Below are positions 16,821 through 25,905 of a stretch of 64,000 nucleotides of DNA, one piece after another. Each line of letters opens with the position of its first letter. The stretch's first letter is position 1. The position numbers and the translations under genes were made by a program. The notes under the pieces are model-generated. The model made no database searches. It was not told the origin of the DNA and worked only from the letters and a program-made list of their open reading frames with translations. Source of the DNA: Lacrimispora indolis DSM 755 (GTDB taxonomy: Bacteria; Bacillota; Clostridia; Lachnospirales; Lachnospiraceae); the NCBI RefSeq assembly GCF_000526995.1, contig NZ_AZUI01000001.1, positions 248,001-312,000 on the forward strand. Reading direction: 5' to 3'.

Positions 16821-16864
16821 AAACACCGGTATCACCAGGATTGGAGATATCGGTGTTTTTGATT
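16821..16864 (+). terminator. terminator of the uxaAB operon
   Basis: AAACACCGGTATC pairs with GATATCGGTGTTT (one G-T) around 12 bases and runs into TTTTTGATTTTT. Confidence 0.85.
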
Positions 16865-16907
16865 TTTCATGAAAAAAATTATCTGTTTTCTTTTTCAGTT
16901 TACCTTC

Positions 16908-17738
16908 TTAACCGCCATAATTTTCAAGAAATTCCCTGGACCACTCCGCATTATCCGGCTTGCTGTCCTCAATGGTCATCTGAATATACGGCTTTTCTTT
17001 TTTCACAAAATCCATGATCACATCATATTTCATGACTCCGGTTCCCGGAGCGCCGGAAACGATCCGGCCGTTTTCCACCACAAAATCTTTCATATGTAGG
17101 ACATCCGTATACCGGCCTAAATCCTCAATGGCCTCTGCAATCACCTGCTCATACTGTTCACTGTTTTCCGCTGACAAAAGATTTACCGGATCCAGGATAA
17201 TTCTTAAATTAGGCGAGCCAATAGCCTTAAGCACCTTCAGTGCCTGCTTGGAGTTATATACAATGTGACTCCACACCGGCTCAATAGCAATGATCACCCC
17301 GAACTTTTCCGCACATTCCACAACCGGCCGCAGATTTGTGATAAAAGTCTGAAGCGCTTCCTCCGAGTGACAGGCCGGCTCATAACGATACTCCTCATTA
17401 GGCGCACCTGTTTCGGTTCCAACAACGCTGCAGCCCAACATAGAAGCAAAACGCAGATGGGCGAAATAACGCTCCTGGATCTTTTTGATTTCTTCTGGGT
17501 CCGGATGGGCCAGATTCAAATAGCAGCCCAGGACTGCAATATCCACATCATGCTCCGCAAACTTCTTACGCAAATAAGTGGCATATCCCGGTGTCAGGGC
17601 GGAATTCTCCACGGAATGCTCTTTTACTGTCTTTGCCAGGGCCAAATGGACACAGGTAAACCCCTGCTCATGGGCGGTCTTCACCCGTTCCTCCAGGGTC
17701 CCTGGTGCCACATCGTGTAACCGGATTCCAATCTGCAT
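16908..17738 (-). CDS. sugar phosphate isomerase/epimerase-like TIM barrel
   Basis: The 276 residues belong to the xylose-isomerase-like AP-endonuclease-2 family. It has RVKTAHEQGFTCVHLAL, metal-binding-type acidic segments (IAIEPVWSHIV; LRIILDPVNLL; VLHMKDFVV) and the C-terminal PYIQMTIEDS. Family members isomerise or epimerise keto sugars with a divalent metal. ATG at 17738 follows AAAGGAGGAGTTATT. It is 13 bases after the GH28 gene and last of the minus-strand pectin group, so the substrate is probably a pectin-derived sugar or uronate. The exact reaction cannot be read from sequence; non-enzymatic or dehydratase-like relatives exist. Confidence 0.8.
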   Translation of the reverse strand: MQIGIRLHDVAPGTLEERVKTAHEQGFTCVHLALAKTVKEHSVENSALTPGYATYLRKKFAEHDVDIAVLGCYLNLAHPDPEEIKKIQERYFAHLRFASMLGCSVVGTETGAPNEEYRYEPACHSEEALQTFITNLRPVVECAEKFGVIIAIEPVWSHIVYNSKQALKVLKAIGSPNLRIILDPVNLLSAENSEQYEQVIAEAIEDLGRYTDVLHMKDFVVENGRIVSGAPGTGVMKYDVIMDFVKKEKPYIQMTIEDSKPDNAEWSREFLENYGG

Positions 17739-17751
17739 AATAACTCCTCCT

Positions 17752-19305
17752 TTATCTCACTTCATAATGATTGATGTCACTCAGCTCAAAGGCTTCCCCT
17801 TCCTGTCCGGAAATCTTCACATGATCACAGATCAGGGTATCCACATTGCTGATGAGAAAGCCTTTTTTCCTGCAATCTTCCACTCCCGACAGCATGGCGG
17901 GCGCTCCTGCCTTTGCATTGTCAGCAAAGGAAATATCAACGTTTTTAAATTCAATTCGTTCAATTTTCCTTTCCGGAAGCCCATAGAGGAAGGAAGCCGC
18001 CACATGGCAGTTTTCCGCCTTAATGTTGGTAAAGGAAAGCCTCTTGATCTCAGGGGTCCTCTCATCCACGGTCAGGGCCTCACGGCACTGTACATAATCG
18101 GACTTTCCGTCGGGATCACAGAAATAAAAGCTGTTTACAACAAAAGGCGTCATAACGTGATCCATGTGGATATGGTCAAAATAAATATCAGAAAGCACAG
18201 AATCCTTTCCTCTGCCTCTTCTTGTCTTGATCCGGAGGCCTCTGTCCGTATTACGGAACAGACAGCACTCCACCCGGATATTTTTAACGCCTGCGCCCAC
18301 TTCGCTTCCCACGGTAACGGCCCCGTGACCGTTTTCCATAAGGCACTGGCGGATCAGGATGTTTTCAGACGGTGTCTGATATTTACGGCCCATGTATATT
18401 TTTCCGGACTTGACCGCAATGCAGTCGTCTCCTAAAGAAAAATGCAGGCCCAGTATTTCCACATCCTTGCAGGATTCCGGGTCCAGGCCATCGGTGTTGG
18501 GAGAATCCGCCGGATTTTCAATATCCAGATTTAAGAATTTTAAATCCTGGCTGAAATATGGATGAAGCACCCAGGCAGGGCTGTTTTTTAAGGAAAAGCC
18601 CTGAAGGACCACGTTTTTACACCTCTCCAAAAATACGGTGCGGGGGCGGAATGCCACCTTCATCTGGCGGACATTGTCCCACCAGTTGTCAAAGGAAGCC
18701 TGTCCATTGATCAGGCCAGGGCCATAAATCACCACATCCTCTGCATCGATTCCAGTTATGATCCCTGCAAACATGGGGAGTGGATTTCCTTCCCATGTTC
18801 CCAGATTATAATCCTCTTTTTCGTCATAGCTTTCAATCATTCCGGGAAATCTGGGATATTTGTACCGGTCCGTATCCGCCAAAAGCTCTGCTCCTTCTGC
18901 CAGCTCAAGCCTTAAATGGCTCTTTAAGAATAAGCTGGTTATCCGGTACCTTCCTTTTGGTATCAATACCCGGCTATCCTTTGGGCAGGCCATGATAGCA
19001 GCCTGGATAAAGGAGGTGTCATTCTGGATCCCATCTCCTTTCGCCCCAACATCTTTTACATTTAACGTCACAAATTCATAATCAGTACGGAAGCTTACTT
19101 CCGCTCTTTCTCCATTTCTTTCCAGAGAAATATTATAATCCATATCCGGCTTTAAGTCAAACAGGGTAAATATGACCCGCTTTGTTTCTCCAAATTCTTT
19201 TCCGTTTACCAGGATCTTTCCCGGCGTTTCAAATTCATAGAGCTGCCGGGTCACCGTTTCCACGGTCACAGACCGTGCCGTTTTAAAGACAATTTTTAAT
19301 TCCAT
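17752..19305 (-). CDS. GH28 polygalacturonase, intracellular
   Basis: Hydrolyses alpha-1,4-galacturonosyl links. The 517 residues (ATG at 19305 after GGGGAGGTCAGAACCAGT; an alternative ATG at 19341 adds 12) have an N-terminal fibronectin-like region (1-85). A pectate-lyase-type beta helix follows and carries every GH28 signature: NTDGLDPESC, LGDDCIAVKSG, ENGHGAVTVGSE and LRIKTRRGRG. The catalytic aspartates of the NTD and DD motifs are present. There is no signal peptide, so it acts in the cytoplasm, probably as an exo-enzyme on imported oligogalacturonides. This agrees with the ABC importer upstream. Confidence 0.93.
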   Translation of the reverse strand: MELKIVFKTARSVTVETVTRQLYEFETPGKILVNGKEFGETKRVIFTLFDLKPDMDYNISLERNGERAEVSFRTDYEFVTLNVKDVGAKGDGIQNDTSFIQAAIMACPKDSRVLIPKGRYRITSLFLKSHLRLELAEGAELLADTDRYKYPRFPGMIESYDEKEDYNLGTWEGNPLPMFAGIITGIDAEDVVIYGPGLINGQASFDNWWDNVRQMKVAFRPRTVFLERCKNVVLQGFSLKNSPAWVLHPYFSQDLKFLNLDIENPADSPNTDGLDPESCKDVEILGLHFSLGDDCIAVKSGKIYMGRKYQTPSENILIRQCLMENGHGAVTVGSEVGAGVKNIRVECCLFRNTDRGLRIKTRRGRGKDSVLSDIYFDHIHMDHVMTPFVVNSFYFCDPDGKSDYVQCREALTVDERTPEIKRLSFTNIKAENCHVAASFLYGLPERKIERIEFKNVDISFADNAKAGAPAMLSGVEDCRKKGFLISNVDTLICDHVKISGQEGEAFELSDINHYEVR

Positions 19306-19502
19306 ACTGGTTCTGACCTCCCCTGTTAATTTTCTTCTCAAAAACCTTATCTCCTATAGAATCAAGAGTCTGTTCTGCATTTTCCCATGATATAAATAAA
19401 GAGCCTGCAATGCAGACTCTCGCGCCGGAGCACGGCTGCCAAAGCAGCCATACTTCCTTAACGCAGAGGGCACAGCAATGATATACTACGCCCGTTTTTT
19501 AA

Positions 19503-20354
19503 TTATCCCTTAACTCCTCCGGCCGCGATGCCGTCAATAAAGGCTTCCTGGGCGCAGAAGAATACGATCAGGGAAGGAATGATGGAGATCAAGGACATTG
19601 CCAAAATCCGGTTCCACTGGAATCCCACATCACCATCCATGGACATGCGCAAATAAATGGAGTTTGTATATTTGGGCATATCGGAAATATAAATAAGCGG
19701 TCCCATAAAGTCATTGGAAGTCCACATGAACTGGAACAGTGCAACAGAGACCAGAGATGGCTTTAACATAGGGACAATCACATACCACAAGGTTTTAATG
19801 GAACTGCAGCCATCGATCTTGGCGGCTTCTTCCAATTCCTTTGGCACGCCTCTTAAAAACTGAATCAGCATGAACAAAAAGTACGTATCGCCTGCAAACA
19901 GGGATGGAATCACCAGCGGTAAGTAGGAATTGGTCCAGCCCCATTTATTAAACATGATATACTGGGGGGCATTTAAGACTACCTGGGGCAGGAACAGGGT
20001 GGAAATCATAAGAGAAAACAGGATTCCTTTTCCCTTGAATTCAAACCTTCCGAAACCATAAGCCGTAATCGTAGCGGAAACCACTGTAAAAAGAACCTTT
20101 GGTGCAATTATTTTATAAGTATTGAGCATGGATTTGATCAGATTGATCTTTCCGCCGTAATCTACAAATGCGTTGGTATAACCGTCGGATACAGGCTTTT
20201 TAGGCCAGAACCAGGCACTGGTGAAAATTTCCGAATTTGTCTTAAAGGTAGCACCCACCATCCAGACTAAAGGATATACCATAACAAGGCCAACTGCAAT
20301 CAGCAATGTATAACGGATGACTGCACTGATCTTTCTCTTTGTCTCTCTCGTCAT
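19503..20354 (-). CDS. sugar ABC transporter permease, MalG type
   Basis: The 283 residues have six predicted membrane helices and the permease EAA loop ELEEAAKIDGCSSIKTLWYV, which docks to the ATPase. It starts with a helix at about 13-35 and ends GGVKG, as is common in the CUT1 family. It pairs with the MalF-type permease immediately upstream (5 bases apart) and the lipoprotein at 22016. No ATPase gene is present nearby; CUT1 systems in Firmicutes often share one MsmK-type ATPase encoded elsewhere. Likely substrate: oligogalacturonides, from context. Confidence 0.92.
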   Translation of the reverse strand: MTRETKRKISAVIRYTLLIAVGLVMVYPLVWMVGATFKTNSEIFTSAWFWPKKPVSDGYTNAFVDYGGKINLIKSMLNTYKIIAPKVLFTVVSATITAYGFGRFEFKGKGILFSLMISTLFLPQVVLNAPQYIMFNKWGWTNSYLPLVIPSLFAGDTYFLFMLIQFLRGVPKELEEAAKIDGCSSIKTLWYVIVPMLKPSLVSVALFQFMWTSNDFMGPLIYISDMPKYTNSIYLRMSMDGDVGFQWNRILAMSLISIIPSLIVFFCAQEAFIDGIAAGGVKG

Positions 20355-20359
20355 ATTAT

Positions 20360-21259
20360 CTACCTCCCGTCCTCATCTGAATAGTAAACCCATTTCTTCT
20401 GGCTTATAAATGCTACCGCTGTAAAGGTCATGACAATGAGGAACAGCATCCATGCCTGTGCACTTGCCATACCCATCTTGTGACGCAGGAATGCATTGTT
20501 GTAAATCAAAATGGAGATTAAAGTGGTTGCTCCGTCCGGTCCGCCCTTTGTTACAAGGAATGGTCCGTTGAATTCCTGGAACGCCTGGCACAGCTGGGTG
20601 ATCAGGTTATAGAAAATAACCGGTGTGATTAAGGGCACGGTGATTTTAAAGAACTGTGTCCATTTTCCTGCCCCGTCAATGGAAGCTGCCTCATACAGAT
20701 CCTCGGAAACGCCCTTTAAGGCCGCAAGGAAAATAACCATGGCAGAGCCAAACTGCCAGACTCTTAAGAGTACGATAACAGCCATTGCGCCTCCCCCGCT
20801 TGCCATCCAGTTGATCTTTTCAAAACCAAATACGCCAAGGGCTGCATTGATCAGACCGTCTGTGTTGAATACGGCTCTCCACAGGATAGCGATGGCAATG
20901 GATCCGCCCAGAATCGAAGGAATATAATATGCGGTACGGAAGAAATTGACTCCTTTCAGTTTAAAGTTCAGTATGTATGCAACGAATAATGCGAACATAA
21001 GCTTTAACGGCACATCAAAAATCGCATATTTGAACGTAACAAAAAACGCCTTTTTAATATCGGAATCGGTGAATATCTTATTGTAATTCATCATGCCTGT
21101 TTTTGTAATTCCGTTAAACAGGTCATAGTTCGTAAAGCTATAGTACAGTGAAGAGGCGAACGGATAAACCTTGAACAGTATAAATCCGATCAGCCATGGT
21201 AAGACGAAAAAGAATCCTGCATTATCTGCCAGGACCTGGCGGATACCCTTTGACTTCAT
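20360..21259 (-). CDS. sugar ABC transporter permease, MalF type
   Basis: The chosen start is ATG 21259 (MKSKGIRQVLADNAGFFFVL) after CAGGGGGTATAAG, giving 299 residues; a 22-residue longer frame is not supported. It has six membrane helices and the EAA loop DLYEAASIDGAGKWTQFFKI. The NYDLFNGITKTG periplasmic segment after helix 1 is usual for the family. It overlaps functionally with the MalG-type partner downstream and follows the half-length GH88-like gene by two bases, so the block is one operon. Confidence 0.92.
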   Translation of the reverse strand: MKSKGIRQVLADNAGFFFVLPWLIGFILFKVYPFASSLYYSFTNYDLFNGITKTGMMNYNKIFTDSDIKKAFFVTFKYAIFDVPLKLMFALFVAYILNFKLKGVNFFRTAYYIPSILGGSIAIAILWRAVFNTDGLINAALGVFGFEKINWMASGGGAMAVIVLLRVWQFGSAMVIFLAALKGVSEDLYEAASIDGAGKWTQFFKITVPLITPVIFYNLITQLCQAFQEFNGPFLVTKGGPDGATTLISILIYNNAFLRHKMGMASAQAWMLFLIVMTFTAVAFISQKKWVYYSDEDGR

Positions 21260-21261
21260 GC

Positions 21262-21921
21262 TTATACCCCCTGTTTTTTTAATATGGTATGTTGCGCTTT
21301 GAGCATTTCCTGTAAGCCCGCGCATGTATTTTTATTGTTACTCTCAATCATTTTCCATATAAGTTCCCCGAAACCGCTGTATTTCTCCCTTTGAAGCACG
21401 CCTGTATTACATGCCCTTAAGATGGAATAACCGATTTCCAGGGATTCAGAAGAATCCGGGAGTTCTTTTATCTTCCCCTTGATCACAGTCTTAAATAAAT
21501 CCCTTAATTCCCTGTAATATTCATAGATTTCTTCTGACATCTGACAGACTGTTTCTATAAGAGCCACCAGATCACATCCTGTAAATCCTTTTTTCTTACG
21601 AAACAACGCTGCAATCTCATTATAATGTTCTTTTCTTTTATACCTGGTCTCATATGCCGTCACAAAGGGCATAAATTCCGGCGTCCAATCATACTGGCTG
21701 ACCAGTGTTTCTATCTTTTGTCTGTATTTCTCATTACCCGTCTGATCCAAAGCAAAAAAATAGGCCAGGCCATCCTGTACCGGCAGACCTTCTGATATCT
21801 CTTCCAGCCTGTTCAGACCAGCCATCGTTAAATCCTTATAGACCTCTTCTCCAGTAGCCTCATACATCTGTATGGCTCCCGTCAGCTGATACGGCTTCCA
21901 TATCTCATCTCTGCATTCCAT
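21262..21921 (-). CDS. half-length GH88/GH105-like protein
   Basis: ATG 21921 (MECRDEIWKPYQLTGAIQMY) gives 219 residues; an upstream ATG at 21990 is in frame but weakly supported. The helical repeats (GAIQMYEATGEEVYKDLTMA; GLAYFFALDQTGNEKYRQKI) resemble the alpha/alpha-barrel of unsaturated glucuronyl hydrolases, which need about 350-380 residues. Only about half a barrel is present and the usual catalytic DGxYM-type aspartate is not evident. It sits between the binding protein and the permease genes of the importer. It may be an accessory binding or regulatory protein, or a decayed hydrolase kept in frame. Confidence 0.6.
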   Translation of the reverse strand: MECRDEIWKPYQLTGAIQMYEATGEEVYKDLTMAGLNRLEEISEGLPVQDGLAYFFALDQTGNEKYRQKIETLVSQYDWTPEFMPFVTAYETRYKRKEHYNEIAALFRKKKGFTGCDLVALIETVCQMSEEIYEYYRELRDLFKTVIKGKIKELPDSSESLEIGYSILRACNTGVLQREKYSGFGELIWKMIESNNKNTCAGLQEMLKAQHTILKKQGV

Positions 21922-22015
21922 GACTCTGCCCGCCCTTTTCTTTATGGGAGCCGCCATAAATCTATGGCGGCTCATAGGAATATGTAACATTTATTCAAAC
22001 TGTCTGAATTTCTTA

Positions 22016-23395
22016 TTAACCTTCAAGAGTCTCGGTAATTCCCTTGATCAGCTCACTTGCTGCCTGAGTGGAATCGATTTCTCCTGTACTTAACTTACCA
22101 AATACCTTATAGTAAACACCGTCCGGATTTGCCTTTAAGTCATTGTGCTCAAATTTGCTGTCCAGACTGAATTTGCTGTAACCCATAACCTTTGTGTTAG
22201 CTTCAATAGTCAGAGGATCGCCAAGCTTGTTGGCTTCCAGAATCTTTAAGCCCTCAGTAGAACAGGGAATTCCTCTCTCAGTGGAGCAGATCTTAACGCC
22301 TTCCTCATCATTTAACAGGAAATCGATCAGCATAGCTGCTTCCTTTGGATGCTCGGAATTTCCGGCAACTGCAAATGCCATGGAAATCTTTGTGAAGCCT
22401 CCGTTATAATCGCCCATCTTAACGAAATCTCCAACCACGAATTCCTGGCCAGGTTTATTTACGCTGCCTTCCAGCGCACTCTGGAATTTGGAAGCAGAGG
22501 AATCCCACTCAAAGATGCCTGCATACTTGCCGTCGATCCATTTTGCGTTTTTGTCAAGAGAATCGGCCATATCGCCCCGGAGAGTTGCCATGTTAGGAAT
22601 GACATGCTTTGTTTCCAGCTCAGTCATGAAATCCATTCCGTCTTTCACTTCTTCTTCCGTATAGTTGACCTCGCCGCCTTCAACCCAGTTTTTGCCGTAC
22701 TTGGATTCCAGATAATAAACCATTAAAATCATACGGTCATATTCGCCAAGGGCTAAGGGATACATATCAGGATCCTTAGCTTTGAAGGCTTCACCTGCAG
22801 CATACAGGGAATCTAAGTCAGTAGGAATGTCACAGCCTACTTCTTCAAAGGCTGTCTTATTCCAGTAGAACACACGTCCTGTTAAGGAAATGGGCACTGC
22901 CATTAACTTATCGTCAACCTTGCAAAGGTCAAGGCTTTCCGGTGTAAACTGCTTTAAATCAAGAACATCTGAATAATCTTCCAGGTTTGCAAAGGCTTTT
23001 CCGCCCTGGCTGTAGGATTCGATCCAGTTCCAGTTGATCTGCATAACGTCTGCGGCATTACCGCCTAAAATATTTAAGGACTGCTTCTCTTCCCAGCCGG
23101 TCCATGCGCCATACTCAGGAGTTACCTTGATGTTCGGATATTTTGCTTCAAATGCCTTAATCGCCTCTTCTGTAGCAGCATGTCTGCTGTCACCGCCCCA
23201 CCAGGAAAACTTAAGCTCTACCGGCTCTCCTGTTGTAGTTGCGGCTGCTGTTGTGGTCTCACCTGCCGCTGCTGAAGTTGTTTCAGCTGATGCTGAAGTT
23301 GTTTCACTGGTGCTCTTGCTTCCACCGCAGGCGCTTAATGACACTGCCATAACAGTTGCTAACCCCATTGCCGCCCACTGTTTGATTTTTTTCAT
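22016..23395 (-). CDS. extracellular solute-binding lipoprotein of the sugar ABC importer
   Basis: The 459 residues start with a lipoprotein signal (MKKIKQWAAMGLATVMAVSL then SACGGSKS; Cys 23 is the lipidation site). A Ser/Thr/Ala-rich linker follows (TSETTSASAETTSAAAGETT), then a family 1 solute-binding domain (FSWWGGDSRHAATEEAIKAF; DVMQINWNWIESYSQGGKAF). It captures the substrate outside the membrane and hands it to the two permeases downstream. ATG at 23395 follows AAAAAGGAGAGAGAATC. The operator at 23490 lies 95 bases upstream, so the importer operon is under the same control as the regulator gene. Confidence 0.93.
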   Translation of the reverse strand: MKKIKQWAAMGLATVMAVSLSACGGSKSTSETTSASAETTSAAAGETTTAAATTTGEPVELKFSWWGGDSRHAATEEAIKAFEAKYPNIKVTPEYGAWTGWEEKQSLNILGGNAADVMQINWNWIESYSQGGKAFANLEDYSDVLDLKQFTPESLDLCKVDDKLMAVPISLTGRVFYWNKTAFEEVGCDIPTDLDSLYAAGEAFKAKDPDMYPLALGEYDRMILMVYYLESKYGKNWVEGGEVNYTEEEVKDGMDFMTELETKHVIPNMATLRGDMADSLDKNAKWIDGKYAGIFEWDSSASKFQSALEGSVNKPGQEFVVGDFVKMGDYNGGFTKISMAFAVAGNSEHPKEAAMLIDFLLNDEEGVKICSTERGIPCSTEGLKILEANKLGDPLTIEANTKVMGYSKFSLDSKFEHNDLKANPDGVYYKVFGKLSTGEIDSTQAASELIKGITETLEG

Positions 23396-23439
23396 GATTC
23401 TCTCTCCTTTTTCTTCTCCCTCATAAATGAGTTCTTAAA

Positions 23440-23503
23440 AGCAATGTGTAAGCATTTTCACTTTTTCGACATTTTTTTCGCTTCTTTGCGTAAGCGCTTA
23501 CAC
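23440..23503. promoter_or_regulatory. operator region of the importer operon
   Basis: GCGTAAGCGCTTACAC at 23488-23503 is identical to the site before the LacI gene. A half-like copy, TGTAAGCA, lies at 23447-23454. A minus-strand TATAAT (23523-23518) lies just upstream, which would place the palindrome near +15, a repressing position. Confidence 0.62.
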
Positions 23504-23566
23504 TGTGCTTTTTTCTTATTATAACATCCATTCCTTGATAATTCATTTCAAATTCAGCACAAAACA

Positions 23567-23595
23567 TTGCAAATGTTGACATCCTATGGTATAGT
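23567..23595 (+). promoter_or_regulatory. promoter of the AraC-type regulator gene
   Basis: TTGCAA (23567-23572), a 17-base spacer, TATAGT (23590-23595), about 33 bases before the start codon. It is divergent from the importer operon. Confidence 0.5.
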
Positions 23596-23627
23596 TTTAG
23601 TAAATTTAGTTAAGGGAATTACAGCTT

Positions 23628-24494
23628 ATGAAAGTACTTACTTCTTTTTCCGACGGAATCGACCACTGCATGGCCTCCCGATCCTTCTCCATTGTACATC
23701 TCCATAAGGATCCAGGAGTTTTAAGCATGCACAGCCACCGCTGCCATGAACTTTACTTTTCCGCCAGCGGAGGGTGCACGTTTTTTATAGATGATAAAAA
23801 TTACCGGATGGAACCGGGGAGCCTGTTCATGATCAATCAATATGAAAAACACCAGGTTCTGCAGATCGATTCTTCCATTCCCCACGAAAAATTTGTCATA
23901 TACATCGATCCTTCTTATTTGGAAAGCATCTCTACGCCGCAGACGGATCTGACCTACTGTTTTACCCACAGGCCGAAGAGGTTTTCCCATCACCTCCCCT
24001 TAAACCAGGGACAGCAGCGGCGTTTTAAGTATTATTTTAACAAATTGGCCGTAGAAGGCGGATTCGGACAAGATGTGGAAGAGCGGGCTGCATTTGCCGA
24101 GTTCATGGTTTTCCTGACAAAACTGGCCACAGAGACTTTTCCTGGAGTAGAATCGAAATTGCATAGGCAGTATTACAGCAGTAAGGTGACCGATATCATC
24201 ACCTATATTCATCACAACATTGATTCTCAATTAAGCATAGGAGAAATTGCAGCTCATTTTTATTTAAGCACCTCTTACCTTTGCAGGCTTTTTAAAAAAA
24301 GCACCGGCACCACCATCAATTCCTATATCATTTCCTGCCGCATCGAGCTGGCTCAGAGACTATTGTCAGGCGGTTACAGCGTCAATGAGGCTTACAGCAT
24401 GTGCGGTTTTAATGATTACAGCAACTTTTTTAAAGCATTTACGAAAAAAGTGGGGATTTCACCAAAGAAATATGCGCAGAACAGCTTAAGTTAA
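23628..24494 (+). CDS. AraC-family transcriptional regulator
   Basis: The 288 residues have an N-terminal cupin (residues 20-100, MHSHRCHELYFSASGGCTFF with metal-type His and Glu). A C-terminal double helix-turn-helix covers about 185-285 (LSIGEIAAHFYLSTSYLCRL; GFNDYSNFFKAFTKKVGISP). It probably binds a pectin-derived sugar in the cupin pocket and activates neighbouring genes. It is divergent from the importer operon and convergent with the GH105 gene. The start at 23628 lies a short distance after GGGAATTACAGCTT, a weak ribosome binding site. Confidence 0.9.
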   Translation: MKVLTSFSDGIDHCMASRSFSIVHLHKDPGVLSMHSHRCHELYFSASGGCTFFIDDKNYRMEPGSLFMINQYEKHQVLQIDSSIPHEKFVIYIDPSYLESISTPQTDLTYCFTHRPKRFSHHLPLNQGQQRRFKYYFNKLAVEGGFGQDVEERAAFAEFMVFLTKLATETFPGVESKLHRQYYSSKVTDIITYIHHNIDSQLSIGEIAAHFYLSTSYLCRLFKKSTGTTINSYIISCRIELAQRLLSGGYSVNEAYSMCGFNDYSNFFKAFTKKVGISPKKYAQNSLS

Positions 24495-24547
24495 AATAAA
24501 TGGGGATTGCAGCCCGGTCAGCCGGCGCCGCAATCCCCATTTATTTT
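24493..24547. terminator. bidirectional terminator between araC-type and GH105 genes
   Basis: AAAATAAATGGGGATTGC at 24493-24510 has its exact complement at 24530-24547. The A-rich and T-rich outer arms provide U tracts in both directions, serving both convergent genes. Confidence 0.85.
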
Positions 24548-24556
24548 CCTGTTTTC

Positions 24557-25693
24557 TTATTTATTATATACCCATCCGGTTCTTCTCATTTCCGTATAGG
24601 CAAGAAGGAAGGGGCCTACTCCCTTGGCATCATCTTTTACAACAGGCTCGGACATGTAATAGTCATAAGTTCCGTTTCTCTTATCTTTGCCGCCAAGTCC
24701 TGCCACCAGGCAGATCCCTCCCAGGCTCATATTCCCTTCCTCCAGATGAAGATAGGTCCGGCAGATTCCCTGGAAAGCCTTTTTCCCATATACAGCGTAA
24801 GATTCCGGAAGATAGCCTAGACGGACTCCCTTTAAAATAGCATAGGAAAAAATGGCGCTTCCGCTGGTCTCCAGGTAATTCCGGTCCATGCCCCCTAAGT
24901 TTACCACCTGATACCACATACCGCCTTCATCCTGGTATTTCAGCATGGAGTCAATCAGGTCCCGGAACGCTTCTTCCATGTGCTTTAAGCTTTCTCCGTC
25001 TGACTTGTCTGATTTGTCCATGGTATCCAGAAGAGCCATGGCGTACCAGCCTAAGGCTCTCAGCCAGAAATTCTGGGACAGTCCTGTCATCTTATCGCAC
25101 CAGAACATTTCCCTGGAGGAATCATATGCATGGTAATAAAGCCCGGTCTCCGTATCCCTCATGAGCTTTACCACATTGGCAAACTGGCTGTAAATATCTC
25201 CGCAGTTCTTCTTATTATGAAACCGGGTCTCATATTCCATATAAAATGGCTGGCACATGTACAGGCCGTCCAGCCATACCTGGTTTGGATAAATGTTCTT
25301 GTGCCAGAAGTTTCCCTCTTTTGTCCGGGGCATCTTCCCGATCTGGCTGTAAACCAGATCAATGGCCTTTCTGTATTTTTCTTTTCCCGTCAGATCGTAA
25401 AGCTCAAACAGGGTTTTTCCTGCATTGACATTATCGATATTCCGTTCCTCCACATCATAGCCATCTATGGTTCCATCCTCTCTCACCCGGTAATCAATAA
25501 ATGTGTCGGCAAAATCCAGATATTTTAAATCTCCGGTGATGGCGTACATTTCTAAAATGGATTTGATCATACAGCCGTCTATGTAATTCCAGCCGGCCTT
25601 CTCTCCCTGGAGCAGTTTCTCGATGTTCCATACCGGACGGTCCGGCGTACTCTTTTCCATCAGTTCATTGATATACTTTTCAATTACATCCAT
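24557..25693 (-). CDS. GH105 unsaturated rhamnogalacturonyl/glucuronyl hydrolase
   Basis: The 378 residues are an alpha/alpha-barrel of the YteR/GH105 type. Conserved segments include NFWHKNIYPNQVWLDGLYMC with the catalytic Asp, QNFWLRALGWYAMALLDT and YLETSGSAIFSYAI. The enzyme removes the unsaturated uronic acid from the non-reducing end of pectin-lyase products. There is no signal peptide, so it acts on imported oligomers. ATG at 25693 follows AAGGAGAGAAAGAAC. It stands in its own unit facing the AraC-type gene and complements the GH28 enzyme. Confidence 0.93.
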   Translation of the reverse strand: MDVIEKYINELMEKSTPDRPVWNIEKLLQGEKAGWNYIDGCMIKSILEMYAITGDLKYLDFADTFIDYRVREDGTIDGYDVEERNIDNVNAGKTLFELYDLTGKEKYRKAIDLVYSQIGKMPRTKEGNFWHKNIYPNQVWLDGLYMCQPFYMEYETRFHNKKNCGDIYSQFANVVKLMRDTETGLYYHAYDSSREMFWCDKMTGLSQNFWLRALGWYAMALLDTMDKSDKSDGESLKHMEEAFRDLIDSMLKYQDEGGMWYQVVNLGGMDRNYLETSGSAIFSYAILKGVRLGYLPESYAVYGKKAFQGICRTYLHLEEGNMSLGGICLVAGLGGKDKRNGTYDYYMSEPVVKDDAKGVGPFLLAYTEMRRTGWVYNK

Positions 25694-25840
25694 GTTCTTT
25701 CTCTCCTTGCTTCCTGTCCCTTGTTAATCGGATATTCGCGAGGCTTTCCCATCCATTTGCGGTCATCCTTATATCAGCATAACCGGAAAGATTCCGGTTG
25801 TCAAATCCCCTTAAAGAAAAATTCTTATTGTTCCCATACA

Positions 25841-25894
25841 AAAAAAGGCGGGAAACAGCCGGGATTTCACTGAAAAGTCCCGTTTGCTCTCGCC
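25841..25894 (-). terminator. terminator after the LUD-domain gene
   Basis: On the minus strand a stem with GGCG/CGCC, AAAC/GTTT and CGGGA/TCCCG steps is followed by TTTTTTT, twelve bases beyond the stop at 25906. Confidence 0.7.
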
Positions 25895-25905
25895 GAATTC
25901 TTTTA

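Noticed and set aside
17578..18435. 285-codon plus-strand open frame
   Set aside because: It runs antisense across the ends of two well-supported minus-strand genes (isomerase-like and GH28) and its translation has no family-like pattern.
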